Below, piece after piece: positions 15,296 through 25,323 of a DNA stretch of 45,061 bases. The translations under genes and the position numbers were made by a program. Source of the DNA: an uncultured Clostridia bacterium (lineage in GTDB: Bacteria; Bacillota; Clostridia; TANB77; CAG-508). Positions within the stretch are counted from its first letter, which is position 1. The number at the start of each line of letters is the position of its first letter. The notes beneath the pieces are model-generated. The model worked only from the letters and a program-made list of their open reading frames with translations, was not told the DNA's origin and ran no database searches. The stretch covers positions 1-45,061 of the forward strand of contig CALXVD010000011.1 in the NCBI GenBank assembly GCA_944391865.1, given 5' to 3'.

Positions 15296-16925
15296 ATGGA
15301 TACAAAAAGAAAAGGACCAATAGGTGTTGAACTTGTAAGAAGAGGATTAGTAAGTGAAGAGGATATAAATAAAGCCTTAGATTATCAAAGAGAGCATCCA
15401 GACAAAAGAATAATAGAAATAATAAATATATTAAATTTATGTGATGAATATGCACTTATTGAGGCATTAGGAGATATATTAGATGAAAAATCAATTATTC
15501 TTACAAAAAGTGATGTAAATTTAAATATATCAGACTATATTTCTATGGATGTTGCAAGACAAAATAAAGCTATTCCTTTTGAAATAGTAGGAAATAAAAT
15601 AAAAGTATGTTTTGCAGATACTCTTAATAAAAGAGCTGTTGATACAGTAAGGCTAATCCTTTTGAATAAGGGTCTAATAATGGAAAGATACATTACTTTT
15701 GAAAAAAATATTGACGATATATTAGAGTCTTTTGAAGGAACAGCAAGTGAAAATATAAATTCAAATGCAGACACAACAGGTCTTGTTGATAGCATAATTA
15801 AAACTGCAATGAAGAAAAGAGCAAGTGACATTCATATTGAGCCATTAGAGAACGAAGTAAGAGTTAGATATAGAATAGATGGAGAACTTGTTAATGCCGC
15901 CAAAATTTCTAAGGATAAGCAATCGCAAATAATAGGAAGGCTAAAAGCAATATCTAATATGTTTCAAGAAAAGCAAGAATCTCAAGATGGTAGAATTATA
16001 ATGTACCCAGATTACAATATTCGTGTTTCTTCTCAAAAAAATATATATGGAGAAAAATTTGTTTTAAGATTATTAAAAAAGAATTTAAATATAAGAGGTC
16101 TTGCCGATTTAGGATTTCCAGAAGATGAAAAACTAATTAAATCAAGTTTTAATAAAAGAAATAGTATTACAATAATTGCAGCCCCAACAGGTGAAGGAAA
16201 AACAACAACTTTATATAGTATAATAGATTATTTGAATAGACCAGAAATAAACATAACAACAATTGAAGATCCAGTAGAAATAAGAATTCCTGGATTAAAC
16301 CAAATAGAAATCAACGAAAAACTTAGATTTTCTGATTCATTAAGAACTGTTTTAAGACAAGACCCAGATATTATTTTACTTCGGAGAAATAAGGGATAGA
16401 GAAACTGCTGAAATTGCTCTGCAAGCTGGGCAAACAGGACACTATGTTCTATCTACTATTCACACAATAGATAGTATAGAAGTAATTACAAGACTTAGAA
16501 AAATGGGAGTTTCTAATTATGATATATCTAGTACGGTAGGAACTTCAGTATCTCAAAGATTAGTAAGAAGATTATGTAAAAAATGTGCAAAAAAGAGAGA
16601 ATTTACACAAGAAGAAAAAGATATTATAAACCGTATAGGAAGCAAATATAATGTTGACTTTGATTTGGATGGAAAATATACTTATGATGCAGTGGGATGC
16701 AAAGAATGTAATGGAAGCGGATATTTTGAAAGGATAGGAATTTTCGAAATACTATCAATAGATGACAACATAAAAGAATTAATAGTAAATGGAGCATCTA
16801 GCATAGAAATTAGAAATGAAGCATTAAAAGGAAGATTTAAACCAATGGTTGTTGACGGAATAAATAAAGTACTAAATGGAATTACTACACTAGATGAAAT
16901 AGATAAAAAGTTAATTATATATTGA
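15296..16925 (+). CDS. pilB: PilB pilus extension ATPase (+1 frameshift at CGG)
   Basis: PilB is the hexameric ATPase that powers pilus growth. Residues 1-150 are a GspE/MshE-type N-terminal domain; the ATPase shows ASDIHIEP, Walker A (APTGEGKTTTLYS), ITTIEDPVE, and after the break Walker B-type GEIRDRETAEIALQAGQTGH, the His box LSTIHTIDS and a zinc C4 set (CKKCAKK...GCKECNGSGYF). Zero-frame reading stops five codons after CGG 16382. Skipping one C gives ILLGEIRDRET, as in all PilB proteins, and a normal 542-residue protein. The shortened product would lack Walker B, the His box and the zinc site, so it could not work. AGGAGG precedes ATG 15296. Confidence 0.93.
16379..16385 (+). promoter_or_regulatory. 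+1 frameshift site CTT-CGG-A in pilB (codon 363)
   Basis: CTT CGG AGA in the zero frame; skipping C16382 gives CTT GGA GAA (Leu-Gly-Glu of the GEIRD motif). The seven bases are laid out like CUU-AGG-C of Ty1 and CUU-UGA-C of RF2. Confidence 0.9.
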
Positions 16926-16957
16926 TTAATAGTAGGGAAAACTAAGGAGGAAATCTA

Positions 16958-18062
16958 ATGTTAAATATTAATAAAGTATTAGATATTGCAATAGAAAAAG
17001 ATGCATCTGATGTTCATTTAATTTATGGATTAAAACCAGTATTAAGAATTGCAAGAGAGTTAAAAGAAATTGAGACAGAAGATGTTATAGGAGAAGATGA
17101 ATTATATGAGGCTTACGACTATTTTGTAAGAGGAAATATTGATAAAGATGAAACATATAAAGAGATTAAAAGGATAGATACATCATATGAATATGGTGAT
17201 ATAAGATTAAGGGTAAATATTTCTTCAGCAGGAGATATTCCGGTTTTTACTTTAAGAATTATAAAAAATACATTACCAAAATTTGAAGAGCTAGGAGTTC
17301 CTGATATAGTAAGACGTATGACATATCAACCTCAAGGGCTAATTTTAGTAACAGGAAAAACTAATTCAGGAAAGACTACCACATTAAATGCACTAATAAA
17401 TGAAATAAATGAAACACAAAATAAAAAAATATTAACATTAGAGAAACCAGTTGAATTTAAACATACATGTAAAAAATCTATAATAGTACAAAAAGAAGTA
17501 GGAAAAGGGGAGGATGTTCCTAATTTTAGAGATGGTGTAAAAAACTCTTTAAGAGAAGACTGTGATATATTAGTAATCCGGAGAAATAAGGGATAAAGAA
17601 ACAATGGAAGCAGCAATAGATATGGCGGAATCAGGACACTTAGTAATTGGAACTCTTCATACAAAATCATGTGCAGAAACAATAGATAGAATGATAAACT
17701 TTTATGAAGTTAGAGACCAGGCAAGTATAAAATACTTAATGTCATCTTTATTAAAACTTGTTATATCACAAAGACTACTAAAAGGAGTAGATGGAAAACT
17801 TGTTTTATTACCTGAGGTAATGGTAGTTGACAATGTAGTTGCAGGGTGTATAAGAAAAGAAAAATTTAGCGTTGCAGAATTAGAAGATGCAATTCAGGGA
17901 AATATAGATAAAGGAAACATAAGCTTAATAAATTCAATAGCAAAGTTGTTTGTAGACGAAAAAATTACATTAGAGCAAGCTAAATCTCAAATCGAAGAAA
18001 AAAACATAGAAAGTTTAAATAGAACAATTATGCAAATGAAAATAAGAAGAGGAAACAATTAA
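16958..18062 (+). CDS. pilT: PilT pilus retraction ATPase (+1 frameshift at CGG)
   Basis: PilT pulls pili back by disassembling them. The protein shows [16 protein letters not shown], Walker A ([15 protein letters not shown]) and LTLEKPVEF, then zero-frame CGG at 17579 with a stop five codons later. Skipping one C gives [17 protein letters not shown], then [12 protein letters not shown] (His box) and a normal C-terminus; 367 residues in all, close to the family's usual 350-370. The break falls at exactly the same motif as in pilB (Gly of GEIRD), yet the preceding codon differs (ATC rather than CTT). AGGAGG lies before ATG 16958. Confidence 0.93.
17576..17582 (+). promoter_or_regulatory. +1 frameshift site ATC-CGG-A in pilT (codon 208)
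   Basis: ATC CGG AGA in the zero frame; skipping C17579 gives ATC GGA GAA (Ile-Gly-Glu). The 17 bases from CGG onward, CGGAGAAATAAGGGATA, are identical to those at the pilB site because both encode GEIRD. Confidence 0.9.
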
Positions 18063-18079
18063 AGATTGGAGGATCCATA

Positions 18080-19436
18080 ATGCCTTTATATATATATAAA
18101 GCAGTTACAGAAAAAGGACAAATAGTAAGAAACAGAGTAGAAGAATTAAATAAATTTGTATTACTAAAAAAACTTAAGAATAATGGACTTATGCCTATAA
18201 AAGTTACACAAATACAAGTAAATAAAAAGGCTAGCAAAATTATTAAAAAACAGAAAAAAAACGTAGAAAGTAGTGATAGTGTTCTAAAAAATGTTAGAGC
18301 ACAAGAAATTGCAAGGAACATGGAATCAAGAAGTAGCAGATTTGCACAAAAAGCAAAAAAAATTTTATTTAGCGATGTTAAAATATCAAACAGAGATATA
18401 GTGGTTTTTACACAGGATTTTTATTTATTAAAAAAAGCAAACTTTAATAATATACATGCATTATCTACAATAATAGAAAGCACAGAAAATCCTTCTTTTA
18501 GAGCTATATTAGAAGATATTTTGCTTGGAGTAGAGGCCGGCGAAAATATGTATACTACTATGGAATACTATACTGGTGTTTTTCAACCAATATATATTAA
18601 TATGATAAAAGTTGGAGAATTATCTCGGATCACTTACAAGAGCATTAGAACAAGCTGTAAAATATTTAGATGAAAGTGCAGCATTAACAAAAAAGGTAAA
18701 AAGTATTTTACTTCCAAACCTTATTCAATTTGGAGTATTATTACTATTATTAGTTGGAGGAACATTAATAGGAGTTCCAATACTTCAAGGAGTTTTTGAT
18801 CAAGTAGGAAGCACAGATCAATTACCTGCAGTTACGTTGTGGTTTAAAGGTGTGTTAGATGATATCATTAAGTACTGGTATTTGCCAGTAGGAACAATTG
18901 CAGCAATAGTAATAGGATTATATCTATATATAAAAACTCCACAAGGAAGATATAATTATGACTATTTTAAATACAAAATGCCAATATTTGGATCATTAAT
19001 ATATGCAATTGATTTTTCTAGATTGATGAAAGCAATATTACTTAACATTAGAAACGGAATGAGAATACAAGAAGCTTTGGAAACAAGTAAAAGTGTAGCG
19101 CATAACCTAGTTATGCTCTCCTTAATTGAGTCATCAATAAACAATATACTTATTGGTCAAAGTTGGATTGAGCCATTTGAAAAGTCAGGATTATCAAGTC
19201 CAATGATAACTGAAATGCTAAAAATAGGTATGCAAACTGACCTTGCAGAAATGATGGAAAAATTATTAGAGTATTTGGAAATAGATATAGATAATATAAT
19301 GAATAGGATTATGAAAGTATTACCTCAAGTTGTCTATTTAATTGTCGGAATACTATTAATATTTGTAACTATTGTAGTTTTAGTTCCAATGATAAATTTA
19401 TATATGGGAACATGGTTATTTTCGGCATACTTATAA
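18080..19436 (+). CDS. pilC: PilC inner-membrane platform protein (+1 frameshift at CGG)
   Basis: PilC (GspF family) is the polytopic platform on which PilB and PilT act. The N-terminus MPLYIYKAVTEKGQIVRNRV is typical; a first T2SSF domain begins near residue 110 (ISNRDIVVFTQDFYLLKKA). At VGELS the zero frame meets CGG 18626 and runs into a stop 15 codons later. Skipping one C gives VGELSGSLTRALEQAVKYLD, the conserved family motif, then membrane segments (LLPNLIQFGVLLLLLVGG, WYLPVGTIAAIVIGLYLYI) and a second T2SSF domain ending in a helix near VVYLIVGILLIFVTIVVLV. The repaired protein has 451 residues, somewhat longer than usual owing to a Lys-rich insert at about residues 50-105. Confidence 0.92.
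18623..18629 (+). promoter_or_regulatory. +1 frameshift site TCT-CGG-A in pilC (codon 183)
   Basis: TCT CGG ATC in the zero frame; skipping C18626 gives TCT GGA TCA (Ser-Gly-Ser of the VGELSGSL motif). Confidence 0.9.
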
Positions 19437-19450
19437 TTGATACAAAAAAA

Positions 19451-19483
19451 GGGGGAAAAAGGGGTCAGACCCCTTTTTCCCCC
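19451..19483. repeat. Perfect palindrome GGGGG...GGGGTCAGACCCC...CCCCC
   Basis: A 33-base perfect inverted repeat with 16-base arms around one central A, containing GGGGTCAGACCCC flanked by A5/T5 and G5/C5. Its composition is very unlike the surroundings. Such GGGGTCAGACCCC hairpins recur in many bacterial genomes as REP-type elements (from memory). It lies just past pilC and could also end the pilus transcript, though no T run follows. Confidence 0.85.
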
Positions 19484-19528
19484 AATTCGACAAATGGGAA
19501 GTTTTAGTTATTTAAAAGGAGAGAAACA

Positions 19529-20431
19529 ATGAATATAGGTATAGACGTAGGCGGAAGCCACATAGGGCTAGGAATTGTAGATAATGACGGAAAAATAATT
19601 TTTAAACAAGAAAAGGATTATTTAACTCAAGAAAAAGATATGTCAGATGTTGTAATGAATACCATAAATACATTAATCAATGAAATAACCGCAAGAGGCT
19701 CAATTGATTTAAAAAATATAGAAAACATAGGAATTGCATTTCCGGGAACTGTATCAAATGGAGTGGTAGTAAAGGCAGAAAATCTAGGAATACAAAATTT
19801 AAAAATTGCTGATTTTTTAACTAAAAATTTTAATTGTAATATAAAACTGGAAAACGATGCCAAATGTGCAGCAATGGCAGAAAATAAATATGGAAGTTTA
19901 AAAAATTATGATGACGCTTTATTTTTAATTATTGGAACTGGAGTTGGAGGAGCAGCATTTTTGAACGGACAACTCTTAAAGCCTAAGAGATATTCCGGAT
20001 TTGAAGTTGGACATATGGTAATCGAAAAAGATGGTATAAGATGTAATTGTGGAAGAAATGGCTGTTTTGAAAGTTATGCATCTATGAAAAGATTAAAAGA
20101 AAAAATAAAAAATGAATTTAATTTGCCAAATTCAGATGGAAAGCAAATAAGAGAGTTTATATTAAATAATAAAGAAAACGAAAAGCTTAGTCTTATACTA
20201 AAAAATTACATAGAATATTTAAATATAGGAATATGTAATCTAATAAATATTTTAGAACCTGAAGCAATATCAATAGGAGGTAGTTTTGCACATTACAAAG
20301 AAATATTTTTGGAGAGATTAGAGAAAAAAATGTCCGAAAAAGTTGAATTATATAACAAAGAGAATGTTCCTAAGATTTTAATTGCAGAACTAAAAAATGA
20401 TGCTGGAATAATTGGAGCAAGCATGATATAA
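19529..20431 (+). CDS. ROK-family sugar kinase
   Basis: ROK proteins phosphorylate sugars (glucose and related) with ATP. The 300 residues show the phosphate loop MNIGIDVGGSHIGLGIVD, the central ENDAKCAAMAE with the catalytic Asp, the ATP-binding GTGVGGAAFLNGQLL, and the zinc motif RCNCGRNGCFESYASMKRL (CxCGxxGCxE). There is no N-terminal HTH, so it is a kinase and not a repressor. Glucokinase is the likeliest activity, but substrate cannot be read from sequence. GGAGAG precedes the ATG. It stands alone between the pilus operon and trmFO. Confidence 0.9.
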   Translation: MNIGIDVGGSHIGLGIVDNDGKIIFKQEKDYLTQEKDMSDVVMNTINTLINEITARGSIDLKNIENIGIAFPGTVSNGVVVKAENLGIQNLKIADFLTKNFNCNIKLENDAKCAAMAENKYGSLKNYDDALFLIIGTGVGGAAFLNGQLLKPKRYSGFEVGHMVIEKDGIRCNCGRNGCFESYASMKRLKEKIKNEFNLPNSDGKQIREFILNNKENEKLSLILKNYIEYLNIGICNLINILEPEAISIGGSFAHYKEIFLERLEKKMSEKVELYNKENVPKILIAELKNDAGIIGASMI

Positions 20432-20703
20432 AAACAAAATGAATTGTTTTAATGTTACAGGAAATTTCTAAAATGAATTTTCAAAATCAATATCTTTTAA
20501 ATTCATCTTTTAATTTTTTTGTTTCATTTGCAAATGGTAATATTTTTTCATAATAGTAGATTTGTTAAAAATTAGCGAAGCAAAGATATCTAGGATAGTA
20601 GGAGCCTTAGAAAGAGTAAAGTCTATCTAAAAAAATCATTTAAATAAATTTGCAAGGAAAAAGTCTGTCTGTAAAATTTCAAAATAGAAAAGGAGTTTGA
20701 TGT
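20432..20703. other. Gap between the ROK kinase and trmFO
   Basis: No complete gene. Two short stretches look like coding remnants: on the plus strand about 20559-20630 reads LLKISEAKISRIVGALERVK and stops, and on the minus strand about 20490-20560 reads YEKILPFANETKKLKDEF and stops. Neither has a start. They may be decayed genes or chance. Confidence 0.3.
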
Positions 20704-22026
20704 ATGGAAAAATATATAAGAGTTATTGGAGGAGGATTAGCAGGATCAGAAGCGTCATATCAAATTGCCAAAAGAGGAATAAAAGTAAAATTATACGAAA
20801 TGAAACCTAATGTTTTTTCGCCAGCTCATTCTAATAGTAATTTAGCGGAGATTGTTTGTAGTAATTCTTTTAAATCTAATTCTATTACAAATGCTTGCGG
20901 TTTGTTAAAAGAAGAATTGAGGATGCTTGATTCTTTGCTAATTAAGTGCGCGGATAAAACTGCTGTTCCAGCAGGACAAGCTTTAGCAGTAGATAGAGAA
21001 AAATTTTCTGAATTAGTAACAAAAGAAATAGCAAGTATTAAAAATATTGAAGTTATAAGAAAAGAGTATACAGACGCTTTAGATGATGGAATTATTACAA
21101 TTATAGCTACTGGACCACTTACATCTAAGAAGATGGAAGAGCTTATAATAAAACTAACGGGTGAAAATAAACTTTATTTTTATGATGCTGCTGCACCAAT
21201 TGTAGAAAAAGATAGTATTAATATGGATATAGGCTTTTTTGGAGATAGATATGGAAAACAAAGTGATAGTAGCTATATTAATTTACCATTTACAGAAGAA
21301 GAATATAAAAGGTTTTACAATGAGTTAATAAATGCAGAAGTAGTTAATTTACATGAATTTGAAAAAAGAGAAATTTTTGAAGGATGTATGCCCATTGAGG
21401 TTATGGCAAAAAGAGGTGAAGAAACAATAAGATTTGGACCTTTAAAACCAGTAGGTTTTACTGATCCAAAAACTGGAAACAGGCCATACGCAATTGTTCA
21501 ATTAAGACAGGATAATGCATTGGGTACTTTATATAATTTAGTAGGATTTCAAACAAATTTAAAATTCGGAGAACAAAAGAGAGTTTTTTCAATGATACCA
21601 GGCCTAGAAAATGCAGAATTTGTAAAATATGGTGTTATGCACAGAAATACATATATGAATTCACCTGTACTTTTAAGAAATACATTTAACTTAAGGAAAA
21701 AACCAAAAATTTTTTTTGCAGGACAAATAACAGGAGTAGAAGGATATGTTGAATCTATTGCAGCTGGATTGGTTGCAGGAATAAATGCTACTAAAATATT
21801 TAAAAATGAAAACTTAATTTCCTTTCCAAGGGAAACTGTTATTGGAGCACTATCAAATTATATCTCTTCTGAAAATAAAAAGTTTCAACCAATGAATGCT
21901 AATTTTGGAATTTTACCTCCTTTACAAGAAAAAATCAATGATAAACAAGAAAGATATACAAAAATTGCGAATAGAGCAGTTGAAATTTTGAATATTTTTG
22001 TTAGTTCTAACAGCATTATTCCGTAG
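20704..22026 (+). CDS. trmFO: TrmFO, folate-dependent tRNA m5U54 methyltransferase
   Basis: TrmFO makes 5-methyluridine at tRNA position 54 using methylene-tetrahydrofolate and FAD, common in Gram-positive bacteria. The 440 residues start YIRVIGGGLAGSEASYQIAK (FAD Rossmann loop) and continue with PAHSNSNLAEIVCSNSFKS (conserved Cys), CGLLKEELRMLDSL, VPAGQALAVDREKFS, YFYDAAAPIVEKDSI, EGCMPIEVMAKRGEETIRFG and FFAGQITGVEGYVESIAAG. The length is normal. AAAAGGAG lies just before the ATG. Confidence 0.97.
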   Translation: MEKYIRVIGGGLAGSEASYQIAKRGIKVKLYEMKPNVFSPAHSNSNLAEIVCSNSFKSNSITNACGLLKEELRMLDSLLIKCADKTAVPAGQALAVDREKFSELVTKEIASIKNIEVIRKEYTDALDDGIITIIATGPLTSKKMEELIIKLTGENKLYFYDAAAPIVEKDSINMDIGFFGDRYGKQSDSSYINLPFTEEEYKRFYNELINAEVVNLHEFEKREIFEGCMPIEVMAKRGEETIRFGPLKPVGFTDPKTGNRPYAIVQLRQDNALGTLYNLVGFQTNLKFGEQKRVFSMIPGLENAEFVKYGVMHRNTYMNSPVLLRNTFNLRKKPKIFFAGQITGVEGYVESIAAGLVAGINATKIFKNENLISFPRETVIGALSNYISSENKKFQPMNANFGILPPLQEKINDKQERYTKIANRAVEILNIFVSSNSIIP

Positions 22027-22070
22027 ACTTAAAAACTGTAATATTTTCGTCACGATTTTGTAAAAAAATC

Positions 22071-22099
22071 TTGTCTAAAATTTTGTTATATGATATAAA
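22071..22099 (+). promoter_or_regulatory. Probable sigma-A promoter of the two-component system
   Basis: TTGTCT at 22071-22076, a 17-base spacer and TATAAA at 22094-22099, 40 bases before the response-regulator start. Confidence 0.6.
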
Positions 22100-22139
22100 T
22101 AGATTAATAAAAGTCATAGTTAAGAAAGGTGGGACTTTT

Positions 22140-22859
22140 GTGGAAGAAACTACAGATAAAAAAACCATATTAATAGTTGATGATGAAAAGCCAATAGTAG
22201 ATATTTTGGTATATAATTTAGAGAAAGAAGGGTATAAAACTCTAGAAGCAAACGATGGTGTAACGGCTGTAGAAACCGCTCTTAACAAAAAACCAGATTT
22301 AATTTTATTAGATATAATGCTTCCAAAAATGGACGGATTAACAGTATGCAAAAAAATAAGAAGCTCATTAAATGTACCTATTCTTATGCTTACTGCAAAA
22401 GACGAAGAAATAGATAAAATACTAGGATTAGAGCTAGGAGCAGATGACTATATAACAAAACCATTTAGTGTAAGAGAATTAATGGCAAGAATAAAAGCAA
22501 ACTTAAGAAAATCCGAGATAAAAGAAAATATTGTAAATGATAATAATCCTAAAACTAAAAAAATAATAGTAGGGCCATTAGAATTAGATTTAGATAAATT
22601 CGAGGCAAAAGTTGATGGAGAAGTTATAGATTTAACATTAAGAGAATTTGAAGTACTAAAATTCTTAGCAAGCCAAGCAGGACAAGTAATTACAAGAGAA
22701 GTATTGCTTGAAAAAGTTTGGGGATATGAATATTATGGAGATATAAGAACAGTAGATGTTACAGTAAGAAGAATCAGAGGAAAAATAGAAAAAGATACTA
22801 CAAACCCAAGAATATTAATTACAAAAAGAGGAGTAGGGTATTATATAAGAAATAATTAG
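22140..22859 (+). CDS. OmpR/PhoB-family response regulator
   Basis: A 239-residue two-component regulator of the PhoP/WalR type. The receiver domain (about residues 8-122) has ILIVDDEKPIVDIL (acidic pocket), the phosphorylation site in LILLDIMLPKMDGL, LMLTAKDE and GADDYITKPF (conserved Lys). The winged-helix DNA-binding domain (about 140-239) has LTLREFEVLKFLASQAGQVI and RTVDVTVRRIRGKIE. The GTG at 22140 is chosen because AAAGGTGGG lies seven bases upstream. It is followed by its partner kinase after a long hairpin element. No in-frame CGG occurs. Confidence 0.95.
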   Translation: MEETTDKKTILIVDDEKPIVDILVYNLEKEGYKTLEANDGVTAVETALNKKPDLILLDIMLPKMDGLTVCKKIRSSLNVPILMLTAKDEEIDKILGLELGADDYITKPFSVRELMARIKANLRKSEIKENIVNDNNPKTKKIIVGPLELDLDKFEAKVDGEVIDLTLREFEVLKFLASQAGQVITREVLLEKVWGYEYYGDIRTVDVTVRRIRGKIEKDTTNPRILITKRGVGYYIRNN

Positions 22860-22860
22860 G

Positions 22861-22975
22861 TGAATTGTAATTTGGTGAATTCCGGTAATTTGGGGACGGT
22901 TCCATTTTTGCTGGTTTTAACCAGCAAAAATGGAACCGTCCCCAAATTACCGGAATTCACCAAAATTACAATTTA
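22861..22975. repeat. Long perfect hairpin with GGGGACGGTTCC core inside family A termini
   Basis: GTGAATTCCGGTAATTTGGG and its exact complement enclose GGGACGGTTCC...GGAACCGTCCC and a CCAGC-TTTT-type loop: about 40-base arms with a tiny loop. On the outside are AATTGTAATTTG (22863-22874) and AAATTACAATT, the same termini as the family A elements. It separates the response regulator from its kinase. GGGGACGGTTCC words are typical of REP-like elements in other bacteria (from memory). Confidence 0.9.
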
Positions 22976-22993
22976 TTTTTGTGAGGTAAAAAA

Positions 22994-24422
22994 ATGTTTA
23001 AAAGTGTACAAATAAAAGTAATATTAGTAATTATTTTGCTAGCTTTAATAATGTTTGTAGGTCCTGTATATGTATATATAAATGGACTTCAGAGTATAAA
23101 TTTAGGTAATGGGAATATAGAATTATTAAATGCAATAAATACTGGAAATTTAATTTTTTCTATATTAACGATTACATTTTTAATTATATCTATTTTAATA
23201 ATGGTATTTGCATCTAAAGCAATTGTAAATCCTATAACAAAACTAATAAAAAATGCTAAAAAAATAGCCGAAGGAAAAGATATAGAAGAAGAAATTAAAA
23301 ATTTAGATGATAAAAAAAATAATACAGAAATAGGGGAATTGGTAAATGCTTTTAATCTTATGACATCAGGATTAAGAGAAAACTTAAATGAAGTTACAAG
23401 ACAAAAGAAACAAATAGAAACAATATTACTTCATATGACAGATGGAATTATAGCATTTAATATAGATGGAAGTATTATACATATTAATCCAGCAGCAAGT
23501 AAATTATTAAAAATAACATCTAAGGAAGATACATTTGAAAAAATATTTAAAAAAATTAAAGTAGATATAAACATGGAAAAAATAATATACTTAGAAAATT
23601 GGACATCAACAGAACAAAAGGTAGAGCTTGGAGACAGCTATTTGAATATGTTCTTTGCACCATTTAAAGATGAGAATGACAGACCAGCTGGTGTTATGGT
23701 ACTAGTGCAAGATATTACAGAACATGTAAAACTAGATAACATGAGAAAAGAATTTGTAGCAGATGTATCTCACGAATTAAAAACACCACTTACTTCAATT
23801 TTAGGCTATGCAGAAACATTAGCTACAAGTGAATATGACAAAGAACTACAAGAAAAATTCTTAAATGTAATTACATCAGAAGCTGTAAGAATGACAAAAT
23901 TAGTAAATGATTTATTAACATTATCTAAATTTGACAATAATAAAACTGATTGGGAAAGAACAGAATTCGATTTGGGAGAGCTTGTAAAGCACGCACAAGA
24001 AAATTTACAAATTGAAATGGATAAGAAAAAACAAAAAGCAGAGTGTTTTGTTACAGCAAATGTTCCTGCCGTTTATGCAGATAAAGATGGAATAGAAAGA
24101 GTAATTTTAAATGTATTATCTAATAGCATCAAATATACAGGAGAAGGCGGAACAATAAAGATATATGTGGGCTTTGTATATAATGATGCATATGTGAAAA
24201 TAATTGACAATGGAATAGGAATACCCGAAGAAGATTTAAATAGAATATTTGAAAGATTTTATAGAGTAGATAAAGCAAGAACAAGAGCAATGGGAGGAAC
24301 AGGACTTCGGCCTTTCTATTGCAAAAGAAATACTTGATAGAAATAATGGAAGAATAGATATAAAAAGTAAAGTACACGAAGGAACAGAGGTAGTAATAAC
24401 AATACCTACAAAACAGAAGTAA
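22994..24422 (+). CDS. Sensor histidine kinase, PhoR/WalK type (+1 frameshift at CGG)
   Basis: A membrane sensor kinase paired with the regulator upstream. It has two membrane segments (about residues 7-28 and 50-75) around a short outside loop, then HAMP, PAS (ILLHMTDGIIAFNIDGSII), the HisKA box FVADVSHELKTPLTSILGYA with the phospho-accepting His, the N box NVLSNSIKYTG, the G1 box IDNGIGIPEEDL and IFERFYRVDKARTRAMGG. At TGL the zero frame meets CGG 24308 and stops nine codons later. Skipping one C restores GTGLGLSIAKEILDRNNGRI, the ATP-lid G2 box, and a normal end; 475 residues. The zero-frame product would lack part of the ATP site. Its TAA overlaps the family A element that follows. Confidence 0.93.
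24305..24311 (+). promoter_or_regulatory. +1 frameshift site CTT-CGG-C in the histidine kinase (codon 439)
   Basis: CTT CGG CCT in the zero frame; skipping C24308 gives CTT GGC CTT (Leu-Gly-Leu of the G2 box GTGLGLSI). Confidence 0.9.
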
Positions 24423-24555
24423 ATTGGAATTTGTTTTTGTGATGTGAGAGGTGCGAAGTGTGAGGTGTGATTTTTAGGGTTAGGCTACGTAAGGCTTACC
24501 CTAATTTCACACTTCCCACATCCCACTTCTCACTTCTCAGATAAATTATAATTTA
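24420..24555 (-). repeat. Family A element, copy 4 (reverse)
   Basis: 132-bp unit with termini AATTGGAATTTG and AATTATAATT, TA on both sides. The left TA+A is the TAA stop codon of the histidine kinase. Confidence 0.9.
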
Positions 24556-24569
24556 TCTTATTAAAACAA

Positions 24570-24598
24570 TTGAAAAACAGATATAATTTGTGTATAAT
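24570..24598 (+). promoter_or_regulatory. Sigma-A promoter of lepB-holB-ricT
   Basis: TTGAAA at 24570-24575, a 17-base spacer and TATAAT at 24593-24598, directly after the family A element and 36 bases before lepB. Confidence 0.85.
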
Positions 24599-24634
24599 AA
24601 AAATTAGGCAACTTATTTGAAAGAAGGAACAATA

Positions 24635-25294
24635 ATGAAATTAAAAAAACCAAATATAAATATAAGCCCTAAGGTGAAAAATATATTAGAGTGGGTATAC
24701 TGCATAATAATAGCAGTAGTACTTGCTTTATTATTTAGATATTATATAGCAACTCCAACTATTGTAAAACAACCATCTATGTATGATACTTTAGAAGAAG
24801 GGCAAAGATTAATACTTAGTAGATGGACAAGAACAGTAAATGGAGATTATAATAGAGGTGATATTGTAACTTTTGAAGCACCAAGTGAGTCATTACCATC
24901 ATTATATGATGTAGATATGAATAATCCGGTAGCAATATATAACTATGAACCACAAGGACTATTTTCAAAATTTTCATATTATGTACTTGAGTTTACAAAA
25001 ACAAGTTATATAAAAAGAGTTATAGGTATAGAAGGAGACCATATAAAAATAGAAGATGGGAAAGTATATCTAAACGGGCAAGAATTAGACGAGCCATATT
25101 TAGATGAAGGAATAACAACAGATGGAGGAACATTTAATGATATTATAGTTCCTGAAGGTTATGTTTTTGTAATGGGTGACAATAGACCACATAGTACAGA
25201 TAGCAGAAGTTTTGGATGTATTCCAATAGAAAAAGTTGAGAGTAAAGTATGGATTAGATTTTGGCCTTTTAATAAGTTTGGAAAAATTGATTAA
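24635..25294 (+). CDS. lepB: Signal peptidase I
   Basis: Type I signal peptidase removes signal peptides of exported proteins at the membrane. The 219-residue protein has one N-terminal membrane helix (WVYCIIIAVVLALLFRYYI), the catalytic Ser in KQPSMYDTLEEGQRL, the catalytic Lys in SYIKRVIGIEGDHI, and the conserved GYVFVMGDNRPHSTDSRSFG block. ATG 24635 with AGAAGGA upstream is preferred to the in-frame TTG at 24617. An insert of about 45 residues between the first two motifs (DVDMNNPVAIYNYEPQG) is larger than in Bacillus SipS. Confidence 0.95.
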   Translation: MKLKKPNINISPKVKNILEWVYCIIIAVVLALLFRYYIATPTIVKQPSMYDTLEEGQRLILSRWTRTVNGDYNRGDIVTFEAPSESLPSLYDVDMNNPVAIYNYEPQGLFSKFSYYVLEFTKTSYIKRVIGIEGDHIKIEDGKVYLNGQELDEPYLDEGITTDGGTFNDIIVPEGYVFVMGDNRPHSTDSRSFGCIPIEKVESKVWIRFWPFNKFGKID

Positions 25295-25323
25295 TAATTT
25301 TATCTATAAATAAAGGAAATAAT

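Noticed and set aside
19451-19483. GGGGTCAGACCCC palindrome as an operator for the ROK kinase
   Set aside because: Its flanking G5/A5 symmetry and similarity to widespread REP-type hairpins fit a repeat element better, and no regulator gene is nearby.
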